The notes under the pieces: model-generated
What the model saw: only the letters and a program-made list of their open reading frames with translations
Database searches by the model: none
Told to the model about the DNA's origin: nothing
Translations under genes and position numbers: made by a program
Shown: positions 42,610-53,300 of the stretch, piece after piece
How the letters are laid out: every line of letters begins with the position of its first letter
How positions within the stretch are numbered: the first letter of the stretch is position 1
Origin: Protostelium mycophagum
Lineage: Eukaryota; Evosea; Variosea; Protosteliida; Protosteliaceae
Reading direction: 5' to 3'
NCBI GenBank assembly: GCA_002081555.1
Contig: KV921254.1
Location: 23,860-84,850, forward strand
Length of the DNA stretch: 60,991 bases

Positions 42610-44224
42610 ATGGAGAGACAGTATGTGGTGGGTACTTCTGATTGTCATTTCTTTGTTGCTCATTGAACAGTCAGGGGATTATAACTACGCAAGCAATGAG
42701 ATATACACATCGATTAAGAGGGTATTAATTGATATCAAATGAGATCTGACCGGATAGGTGCTAGTTGAACCCGCCTTTATGATTCTTCCCGTCTTAATGG
42801 ACAAATTAGAACTCGAGATGATGTTAGATCACGAGAGCAAGCCTCTCCTCTTCAGGTCGTTCGTAGGTCTGCTTGATGAGACCAAAAGGCTCGAGAAGTG
42901 TATCGAATATGCACTCCCCAAACAGCTTGCCACTGCGAAGAGGGAGAGCCTCCTCAGGTGAGTCTTGAAGTTTTCAAGCCTAATGATCTCATGCCTATAG
43001 GGAGAATTCAATGGTTGGTGCTCTCATACAAACTTCTTGTCGAAGCATAGGAGCCCCATATCTCAGCAAGGTAAAATGTGCCAAAATGAAATCTGTGAAC
43101 ATTCGCAGGTGTTTGGACCTCTCATCACTGAATTAGCCAGCAGCGACATTTCCTTTGAAGTAAGATTAAATCACATCAATTCACACCAACAAACACAGAC
43201 ATCACCTGCATATGAACTGGACGAGGAGATACGCCACAAGAACGCGCAAGATCTGATCATATGGAGTGAACGATTTGCCGAGGCAATTCTGAACTCCACA
43301 GAGCTCATGCCAATGTATCATTTTCTTCATTTTGTCATCACTCACCAAGTTAAGGACACTTCGAAGAATCTTCTCCATCATCTCCCAGGCTGTCAAAGAG
43401 AAGTTTAAAGACGAGCCAGACAATGACAAATTAGCCCATGACGCAGTCTGTTCCTTCTTCCTTCTGAGGTGACGATCTCATTCCCATTTGATGAGCATTT
43501 TTAATGTGAAACAGATGGCTCTCAGCCTCTATGGTGGTGCCATCAGAATACCAGAACTTCGTCAGAGGTGATCTGATTCAAAAAGATTTCCCGCCAAAAT
43601 CTGACCGTTGTAGATGTCACTAAAATGAAACCACAGCAAAGGAAGAATTTATTGACAGTTGCAAAATCGGTACAAGCATTCGCTTTTGGAGTGGACTTTA
43701 ACAAGAGCAATATCGCCTCTGAATTGAAAGACGTTGTAGAGAAGTACAGAGGGCGTATGTCACAATTCATAAGAGAATTAGTCACGGTAAGATGTCATGT
43801 AATGTCGATAACGGTCCAATTACATCATGATAACATGACATCTCATGATATCATGAGATGTCATGTGCACGACTCCAAAAATCTGACCGTTGTAGACGCC
43901 CGATGAGGAGATCTGTGATGTCTGCATTCCCGATTCTGTCGACCCCAGCAACGGGAGTGTATTTGTACAATGGCTCCACACAATCGATGTAGATGTACTG
44001 ATACGAGATTCTACAATGCTTGTACTTCCCTCCATTTCAGATGGGACTTGCACCACCCCTTTTGAACAGGTGGGGTTTATTTTTGGTTGTAGAGTGTTGA
44101 GATTGGTCATGTCTAAAAATAGAACGTGCCATCTACAATGAGATTTTAAAATGTTCAGATCGCAGAAGGGGTGCATTGCTATTCCAGACTACAATGGTTG
44201 GCCTCACTGGATGTGAATTTGTAG
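42610..44224 (+). CDS. RasGAP-domain protein
   Basis: Short protein consisting almost wholly of a RasGAP domain. ATG 42610 (MERQYV) splices from GTGGGTACT to SGDYNYASNEIYTSIKR. The domain reads SFVGLLDETKRLEKCIEYAL, then KRESLLRENSMVGALIQTSC with an Arg in the arginine-finger position of the usual L-F-R-x-N motif. FSIISQAVKEKFKDE, FFLLRWLSASMVVPSEYQNF (place of the family FLR-x-x-x-PA-I-x-x-P motif, here without the Pro-Ala) and LLTVAKSVQAFAFGVDF follow. The tail is TPDEEICDVCIPDSVDP and ends IAEGVHCYSRLQWLASLDVN, TAG 44224. Two introns end CTGACCGTTGTAG (acceptors 43613 and 43895). It should accelerate GTP hydrolysis by Ras; the weakened FLR motif makes activity less certain. Confidence 0.82.
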
Positions 44225-44454
44225 GGACTTTCTATTTTTAGTTTCATCATTCTACAACGAGACAGAGATGAATATTTTGAACCGCGATTTTACAACGCGA
44301 CAAGATATTATGCATCAAAAAAAATTTCAGATTTTTGACGAGTGCGTCTACAACTGTTAAACATTTTCATTTTTGAAAATGAAATCAAAATTAATTTTGG
44401 GTATTTACTCGTTGTAGATTAACTCCTCCTGACTCACACAAAAAGATTACAGAA

Positions 44455-45907
44455 ATGGTCAAGCGCGGTAAAAACGACAAAAAGCAGGTGGATTTTCTAC
44501 ATTGATGACGTCATCATGACATTGTCATGACAACACGATGACACGTTCACAGATCGAAGTGGCGCCAGAAGAAGGTGCAGACCTCCACATGTGGCTGGAA
44601 CAAGCTTTAGACAAGAACAGATACGTCTTTATCGTCTTCTTTAGAGGTGGTTTCTGTCTATGGTGCAAAAAGAACATGCAGAATTGGGCAAAGATGCACG
44701 ACCTCATACAAAACACCGGTATGCACGTCTACAACGAGTAAAAAAGTTTGGAAAGTGACGTTTTAGGTGGTGCTATTTTTGGAATGACTGGAGAAAAATC
44801 TGCAACTACACAAAAGACCAAAAAGTTGTGGAACTTGCCTTTTGATTTGATAAGTGATCCCAAAGGTATTACTTCTCGTTGTAGTTTGTCACCATTTTCC
44901 AACTTTTACAGAATATTTCACATTTTTTTCGTTGTAGAACAGTCTGACTTACGCAAGGAACACTCGCGGAGACCTACAATGTATATTTAGACTCACACCC
45001 CATGTGGAAAGCCTTCGGTGACTTGGACGAGAGCAGCGCGTTGCAGCAGCCCAGCGTCATCTGCATATCACAAACTAGAGAGATCGTTTATTTCTGGCGC
45101 CAAACACCCAACATCCACAACGCTTTCGGTGCAATGTGAGTTTTTGGCGGGATTTCAAAATTTAAATTTTGGCGGGGAAATTAATAAGACCGTAGGGGAA
45201 GACCCCACCCTGAAGAAGTGGTTATTGAAGTATTAGAGCGACTTTTCGAGGAAAGATCCAAAGAAAATACAATGGAAAGTTCCGAGGAAACATTCAGTGA
45301 CACCGACAGTGATGTGAGAACATCTTCTTTGTCGACATATACCATATCATATGTCGACAATACTGATGTGAACAGGCATCCACAATGATCGGCAGTTTTG
45401 GCGGGATAAGCATCTCCTCCACCGAAAAATCCATCATCCGAGGTGAAATTTCGTACTATTCTCCCCGTCTCGTTGTAGACGTATCTGACATACGGAGGTG
45501 ATGTGGTAGTGCATGGCCTGATCAATATGGACACCAACAACCTTAACAGCACGATTCAAACGATTTTGGACGATGACAGACTCGCCGTATCTTTCTACTC
45601 GCAGGCAAGTTCTTCTATCACGTTTTTGTAAAGTGAAGTCTTGGACCACATTTTGAACAAGTCTTGTTGTAGACGAAGAAAATGTTTGACTTTCGATATT
45701 GACTGGTTGTAGATCAAGCCAAGAAAGAAGAAGATCAGAGAGGCGCGAAAGAGACTGCACAAGAAATCTCCTGGAAAACTTCCCGCACCCCTGCCCGTGT
45801 CACCCTCTACAACGTCTTTATCGTCATCACCCTCTACAGCGACTAAAAATGGCGGGAAGTCGAGTCCGTGGAAGATAAGAAGATCTGGCAGCCAATTGCC
45901 AAATTAG
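44455..45907 (+). CDS. Thioredoxin-fold, peroxiredoxin-like (AhpC/TSA) protein with Ser-rich tail
   Basis: ATG 44455 (MVKRGKNDKKQ) splices at 44488-44551 into IEVAPEEGADLHMWLEQALD. The redox site is RYVFIVFFRGGFCLWCKKNM, a CxxC (C-L-W-C) in the position of the R-G-G-x-C-x-x-C motif of AhpC/TSA-like proteins. GAIFGMTGEKSATTQKT and LWNLPFDLISDPK follow, then LDSHPMWKAFGDLDESSALQ and PSVICISQTREIVYFWRQTP. Further exons encode PEEVVIEVLERLFEERSKEN and VVVHGLINMDTNNLNSTIQT. A basic, Ser/Pro-rich tail (KPRKKKIREARKRLHKKSP) ends at TAG 45907. The intron before the tail appears to use a GC donor (TCGCAG|GCAAGT) and ends GGTTGTAG. A cytosolic thiol oxidoreductase role is inferred; the substrate is unknown. 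Confidence 0.75.
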
Positions 45908-46735
45908 ACAATAAAATTGAGTACCAAACAAAATTCCGATGGTATCTTTATGATTATTTATCTTGGCCATCTCTCACGGATGTAATTGCAGTCAGTTTGT
46001 GGCTGGTATAATAAAGAGTTGAAACATTACAATGAAGAGACAGGAGAATGCACGATCCTTTAATTTCTGTCCTATTGATATACCACTTGGAAAGATAGAG
46101 GAGCGTAGTATGTACACTTTGCTTTGTTGTTTGCTCCTGATAAATTGCAACAGCCGCAAGCAGCGGGAGTACAAATGAGTGCTGTTCTCTCCTCCTATCT
46201 GGCATATCACAGGGAGATATGCACTGTTTGGAGATTTTGACTTGGTAAATTGAATGTCATGGTCCATCCAAATCCTTGGTATTTCTGACCGTTGACATGG
46301 AGAAAGAGATTTGCACATCAATTTTTAAACGCAGATAAATCGAAGAGAAAATTACCAACACTCCAGTCTACAACGTTGTAAAATCAATTCCCAATCATGT
46401 CAATATACAAGTTTCTCGTTCATGTTTATGTTACAACGGATTTTGAGGCTCTGTAAAAACACGTTCACATCAGTTTGCATAAAAAATGAAATGGAGATTT
46501 AAAATTTCACAAAAAAAGCTTGTTGGATCTTCTAAATAATGGAGGAGGGACAGAAACCATCAAGACAGATGTAAATGTACATTCGGAAGAACGGGAAATG
46601 TTTCAATCGATAGAGCCTAAAAGTCTCATTCAGTGACACATTAGGGTGGCGACTATCACAGTTAAGAATAGTACATGATCTTCAGAACTTTATCAATTCC
46701 ATTCTATTGTGGCAACATTTTTAATCTTCCGTTCA
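45908..46735. other. 828 bp with no supported gene
   Basis: Contains only short open stretches. The best is a 48-codon plus-strand frame from ATG 46032 (MKRQENARSFNFCPIDIPLG) without family resemblance or clear context. A TCTACAACGTTGTA palindrome lies at about 46368-46381. 46330-46735 is AT-rich. It probably combines the 3' flanks of the two convergent genes. Confidence 0.5.
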
Positions 46736-46936
46736 TTAAGGAAGATCCTTGATGCTCTTCGGTGGTGGAGGTCCTCCGGCCACCTTCTTAGCAGTCTGCA
46801 CTTTAAATCCGGTTGGTGAATGTGCGCCGGTCGTATTATTGTTGGTAGGAGTCCAAACCACCTCCTTCTTTCCGGGTGGTTCGTTGGCCTCCGCTATCTT
46901 CTTTTCATGGGCTGCTTTCAATGCTGACGCCGACAT
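46736..46936 (-). CDS. Small protein of about 66 aa, unknown
   Basis: Single open exon from ATG 46936 (MSASALKAAHEKKIAEANEP) to TAA 46736, ending KKVAGGPPPPKSIKDLP. Lys/Ala-rich helix first, then a Pro/Gly/Thr-rich disordered half (TPTNNNTTGAHSPTGFKV). Coding-like composition and a clean start support a real gene. The sequence upstream of the ATG contains AG acceptors, so a further 5' exon is possible (a CTACAACGAG word lies at 46983). No family recognised. Confidence 0.55.
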   Translation of the reverse strand: MSASALKAAHEKKIAEANEPPGKKEVVWTPTNNNTTGAHSPTGFKVQTAKKVAGGPPPPKSIKDLP

Positions 46937-47387
46937 TATCGCTAGAAATGGCGAAAGGAACGGGTGAATTTTGTCCGACAATCTACAACGAGCCAAAATT
47001 TACAGTTTCCCTGTAGAGCCGCAGCTTGCATCAGGACATCGATGATGATTGCATTACTAAATAGAATATTAACACCGAAATTATCATTTCAATAGATTGT
47101 GTGGACTACCAAGATTATTAAATACCATTGTCTTACCGAAATAAATGGAACTCATGTGAAAGGTCTCAGTAATTTTGGAAATAAATACTCAACTCGCCTC
47201 TGGAACTGAGATGAGCTTGTAACAGGTCCTGATATCCACAGATGTATGAGCACAATGCTAAAGCCTCCATTAGAAGACCACCTTCAGATGAGTCCGCATG
47301 TATCGATGGGAATGCACGTGATGAGATTGTCGAACAACTCAGACGGCCACAGTCGAGTTTTGAAAAGATACTAAAGAATCGAGAGAT
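46937..47387. other. Intergenic region between small gene and exportin 3' end
   Basis: 451 bp containing the upstream region of the small minus-strand gene and the downstream region of exportin. A plus-strand open frame at 47242-47547 is antisense to the last exportin exon and is not supported. Confidence 0.5.
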
Positions 47388-50300
47388 TTATTCCCAAAGA
47401 CGGTCGATGGAAATATTTCCAGTTTCATCATGCCAAGATGGGGTCGCTTGCTTCGTTCGGCTCTGGGCTTTTTCTGGCAGGTCCAAAATTTTGGAACGCT
47501 TCGGGACGTCCAAGCCGATGACGGTGATCTACAACGATTTAACTTGAAATTTGAAAGATGAAAAGGGCGGGACGGAAATGGCGGGAAAATTCGAAAACAA
47601 ACCCCGAAAGATGACAGGAAGCTCTCTACAACCTAGATAATATGTTAACGATCTACAGAGTTGTAGATGCAATTTCTCATTACAATGAAACGTTGTAGAT
47701 CCGATTATTTACCTGCTTTTGTTTTCGGTCATCTTTCTCCTCAGCAACCTTTGTGGTGAGGTTTTGTGCCACCTGTAAAATTTACATTTTTTTGAATAAA
47801 TTTCAATATTATTTCACAAAAGTAATTTAAATATTAAAAGTAGAAAAAAAATCTACCTGGGCAGTGCATAACGGGACAAATCCCACCAAGACAGCGGTCG
47901 CTGAAGGTACAGTGCTTATCACCTCCTTTTCTCAGCGAAATTTCATCGAAATTTCACTCACTTTTCTGATGAAGTCGACCATTAAGCTGTGGTGAGTTGT
48001 AGATGACTGGTAAGTCATCGCTATGACAACGCTCTTCAACATTTCCCCGATGTAGATCGCGCCGTTTGCTTTTTATGTCAATTTTTTTCCGGAAATTTTC
48101 AACGATAAAAGAACCAAAAAATTGTCATGACATCTCAGATGTAAAATAAGATATCGTACCACCCAGAGGGATAAAGACCTTCTGTGCTATAAATAGAGCT
48201 CTTATCATTGTGAGTGAGTCAGGCCAAGATAATGCTCCGGAGACAGCTGTAGATTTTAATTAAATTATAATAAAAAAAAATATTTTTTTCATCTAAATTA
48301 ACAATTAAAATTTAACTACGAAAACAATTTTCTCACCTTTCGTGATGAGGGCCACAAACACTGGTGATGAGAACAATAACCTGTTTTTCTCATTTTCCCG
48401 CCAAAATCGAAATTCAAATTTCAAATCTCAAATCTCACCTGCAGGCGGGAGATTCCTCAAAGTCTTGGTCTCCCGCGTTTCCGGTTTTTTTTTCCGTGAG
48501 TAAGAGTTCTTTCAGCCAAGACATAAACGTTCTCGATAAATCACGAACAAATTTATCTTCTAAGACTTCTTGCTTTGCACTGAAAGAATTTCAATGGATT
48601 TCTTGTGAATTTTTTGCATCAAAAATCTTCGTGTGTGAAATTCTGGGTGTTTTCGGCGGAAATTTCAATGAAATTTCACCTTTTTTCTGCATTGACATCT
48701 TGAGATTGCAGTTTAGTCCATCTAACCTGTACACCATCAATATTATTCGTTTACGTACGTAAGTTTCATCGTGGTGAAACTATGGTGTCATTATCTTCAC
48801 CTGCAAGATATCGTAAATGACGGTTACGACGTGTTGTACAATTGGTGCCAGAAAATTCGGGTAAATTCCTTGTGGGCATGAGGTGACTAAACTCGTCAAC
48901 ACGACTAGAAAAGTCAAGGAAATTTCGATGAAAATAAGGTTCCAGCATCTACAACGAGACAAAAAAGGATACTGAACAGGCGGTTCACTTGATGCAAAGG
49001 CTGGCTCGGAATTTCGTGAAGAATAGAATTATTCAATAATTCCGCCAAATTTGGCAGGTTGTAGATGTCCTTTCTCTTCAAGAAATGCGTCATGATCTGA
49101 TAACTGAAACGTTTAGTTCTATTTTTAGAATGTTGACGTCGACAATCTACAACGTTACCTGTGCTCTCTCATAGTCTCGTACCATTGTTGTACGTATAAT
49201 ACGTGAATCTCGCGGGTGGACCCCTTCACTATGGATTTTTTTCTCACGGCAGAGTAGGAGTTGAGCAGTTGTTTCATCAATGAATCACTGTGATGACGTC
49301 ATCACACATGTCAAAACTGTCATATATGACAGAAAGGATCATCAAAATATTTTTTGTCAAATTTTTTGGAAAATCAAAAGAATTAAAAAGATTGAAAAGA
49401 ATTTAAAAAAATTAACAAAAAATTTCGAAAGAAATTTGTCTTAGATTCAAATTTTTTGTTGAACAAGTGAATATTTACCTGACTTCGAAAATTCTTTTTG
49501 CGTCTTGACTGACCATCTCCTTGGCCGTTGTTGTGAAGGATGCGTGTAGTAATTGAATAAATCCGCATAAATTCGGCAGAAATTTCGCCGCAATTTCGGT
49601 TGATAAAGAGTCGTTCCGGCTGAAATTTCTCAGAAAATGACAGTTGTAGATGGAGTTGATTTACGCACCTCAACAGAGTCATCGTCTCTACAACGAACCA
49701 TAGATCCTGAGAAATATGAAAACCATTTTTCTGTCAGTTTTCTTTTGGAAAAGATCTTCCCATCTTTCCCGCCAAAATCCAAATTCAAAATTTAAAATCT
49801 CACATTGAGCGGCCTGGCGATCTCCTCACTCTTCCTTCCGTTGGCTACTCCCAACTGTTCCAGGAACAATCCCACATTGCGGGATTGGAGTAATGACGTC
49901 ATCACATCAGCGAGCCATTGTGACATCATGGGGTCAACATATGTCTTTAAGAAGGCGCCTTGGTCTGATGATCCGAGACTGCCAAATTTCAGCGAAATTT
50001 CACAGAATTTTGAGTGAATTTCGGGCCATTGTGGGTGAAGTTTCGGAGAAATTTTAGGGGTGTTGTAGATGCACCACAGCGTTACGCTGGTTCAGCAGGT
50101 CTGTGTTCAGAAAAAAATGAATTTTATGCTTTTTACAATAAAGAAAATAAGATCAAAAAAATCATAAAAATTCAAAAATTAAAACAATTAAAAATTAAAA
50201 AAAATGAAAACCCAAAAAATAAATAAAAAAATTAGAGAAATAAAAAATATTAAAATTATAAAAAATTAAAAATTAAAAATTGAGGTATTTTACCTCAATG

Positions 50301-53300
50301 AGGACAGCATTCCAATAAATTGCGTTTTTTCCGAAGTCAAAATATTACTGGAAAATAATTCTTGTTGCAAAGATCCCACAAACTCTCCGCATTTGGCCAG
50401 AATCTGCTGTGACATTTCCTTGCAAAACTCTGCGAAAACTGTCAGAAAACTCGGATATATGGATCGGGTAATTACCGGCTAATACTTGGCAGACAGTTCT
50501 TCTCATAGAGTACAAATCATTCGGTAAGTGGGCTTGATCTATCTTGTTAACAAAAGAAATTTAATTGAAATGTTTTTCAATTCTTTTCAATTTTTGTCGA
50601 ATTTTTCCAATTTTATTTTAAATTAAAAAAATTTCATCACATAAAACAGTTTTCTGCATTTTTGAAAATAAAATTTAAAAGTGTAAAATCTTCACCTGTA
50701 AGGCCTTGGGAGTTGCGGTAACTCTGAATTGTAGATGGATCAATGTAATTCTGCAACTACAACGACTCAGTAAAAAAATAATTTTGAATTGTTAGAATAA
50801 TTTATCAAAATAATTTCACACAAAATCCTCAACAGCGCCAGCGGCACGGTTATAACTGCACATCTTTGCGTTAAAATTCACGCTGAAAGACCACGCAGTG
50901 AAAAAAATGCATCACGGCAACTAACGTGCAAGTTCACGGTAAGAATGTCAAAGCGTACCTTCTTCAAGACCAGTTGTAGAATCGGGGTGCTTACGCTAAA
51001 TTCTTTTATGATGTTGATCATCACTTCGAATGCGTTGCAGTGCGTCTGTGCAAACGTGGGAACCTGTAAAAATCCAATTAAATACTGAAGAATTATTATT
51101 TATTTTACTTGATTTAAAAGAATTTATTATGTATTCGTAATAAATTATTTTGGTACAAGATTTTAATCAAATTTCAAAATAATTTTTTCATCAATTTGAA
51201 ATTTCAGATGTTTATTTGCAAGATTTTAGACCATTTTTAAATTTAATTTCAAGTTGAATAATTTTTAATTCTTTTTTGTTGCAACATTTTACTTTTTTCA
51301 ACGTCTCAATTCATTGTGCCGTTGTAGATTTGCAAAAACTCACCGAAAATTGTAAATCCAACAAGTTCTGCAGGATGCTCTGAAGTAAAGAGACGATGTG
51401 GGCGTTCTGCATCCAAGATGTCTCGACCTCTTTTGACTTTTCATCCTTGGGTGCACCTGAGATATCATGAGAATATGGATGATGACATCTTTCAAGTTTT
51501 CGACGAAATTTCAGATTACGTAGTATCCAAAAAATTCTGAAAATAACCAGAAAAATAAGATTTTAATATTTAAATTAAATAAAATAAATAATTTCACCTT
51601 CTTTTGCTTTATGTGTGATTCCAACAATTGTCCAGCTCAACAATGATGTGACAGCTTCCATCTACAGTGATGTCATCACGATATCTTACACCCCACTACG
51701 ACATCATGACAACACGATCATGATGTCATCACTCGATATCTTACACCCCACTATGACATCATGACAACACGATCATGTGTCATCAGAAGAGGCATGACGT
51801 CACAAGTGTCATTATAATATCGTAAAGAGATGTCATACCTTGGCGTCCATTTCGTCAACATCTGGTTTTGTGGGGAATGTGCCCGTGGATGCTTGCCCAA
51901 ATATTTGAGACATCCTGGTGTGGCACAATTCTACAACGAGATCTGGCTGTTAAAATGATTCAGAAAAAAAATATTTTGCACGGTATTTTGTAAATCATTT
52001 TGAACACAGATGCGCTGCGGCATCTTGATGGCGGCCGCCACAATCGAAAATCTGAGTTTACATTTGACATGTTTTAAATACATTTGATTTGATCGGTAAG
52101 AACACGCGAAATTATACGTCTCCAATATTTGTGCTCGCGGTATGCAACCGTAGAATTGTAGACGCATTCGGACCCACAGAACTTTCAAGAATTTTTTCGA
52201 AAAAAATCAATTACATTAAATTATTTTTTAAAATTACAATGATGAAAATAATCACCTTCATGCCGCATATGATGAGAAGAAAAGCACGCGCTGCACCTCT
52301 CATCGTTCCTAAGAACGAGATATATTCTTCCTGCAAAATTCAGCCGAAATTTCATTTGGATTTTACGAGATTTCCACGAAATTTCCGGGAAATTTACCTG
52401 GGAGTCGAAATCGATACGGTCAAAAAACGAGGAGATGTTGGTGTCTCGTTGTAGATTGGATGTCTTCTTGATCTTTCCATCTAACAGTGATAATATATTC
52501 ACCAAATATCCTTGGGAATTGGGCTTCTGAAATTTGTTAAAGATTTTCTGATGGTTTTGATTCATTATGATATCTCATTGTGATATCTCGTTGTAATTAT
52601 TATTGTCAGAATATGGCACAGCGCAGTAAGATCTCACAAACAATGGGCACCGCGGCAGAGCCACATGTAAACGTGATGTCTTCTTGCGATATCTTACAGT
52701 GGTGAAACGATACGATGCGTGTTGTCATATTGTGATATATCCTCATGATATCTCAGTGTGATGTCCTGACATCGCGTTTGTACAACAATTGGCAACGCGG
52801 CAGAGCCGCATTAAAATCTCAATCATAAAGACATCACTCATATACTCACAGCAGTCAACTCTGGTGTCTGGAATAGTAATGTCCAAAAGGGTAGCACAAT
52901 AGACGAAATAAAATGGCTGGGGTGTCCGTACAACTGACACATCATTTCGAGGAATCTGTGATCCCATCAATTTCCCGCGAAATTTCATCGAAATTTCGTA
53001 CTCGTTCGGCATGGGAGTGAGGCCGGCGCGGTTGTGAAGACTTAGATGTTGTATTCCGAGAGGTCCGAGAACCTATCATGAAATGAATAATCCTATTCTT
53101 TGGAAATTTAATATCTGACGAATATATGTGTATTGATCAAGTTTAATAATGCTGTATTTCCTATTGCCAAAAATATATTGCTTTTTCACAAAAAAATATA
53201 TTGCTTTCTTCACAAAAAATATTACAAACACAAATTCACCTGTGCTAATCTCTTGTGGAAAGGGTAGTCTGCTGAGGAATCTCCGGGGTTGGTCTGCACC

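Noticed and set aside
43569-43613. A 16-17 nt micro-intron reading of GTGAGTCTCGTTGTAG-type sequences (for example at 23914)
   Set aside because: Protein continuity favours longer introns that contain this sequence, so ultra-short introns are not supported here.
47242-47547. 101-codon plus-strand frame
   Set aside because: Antisense to the last exportin exon, with no supporting context.
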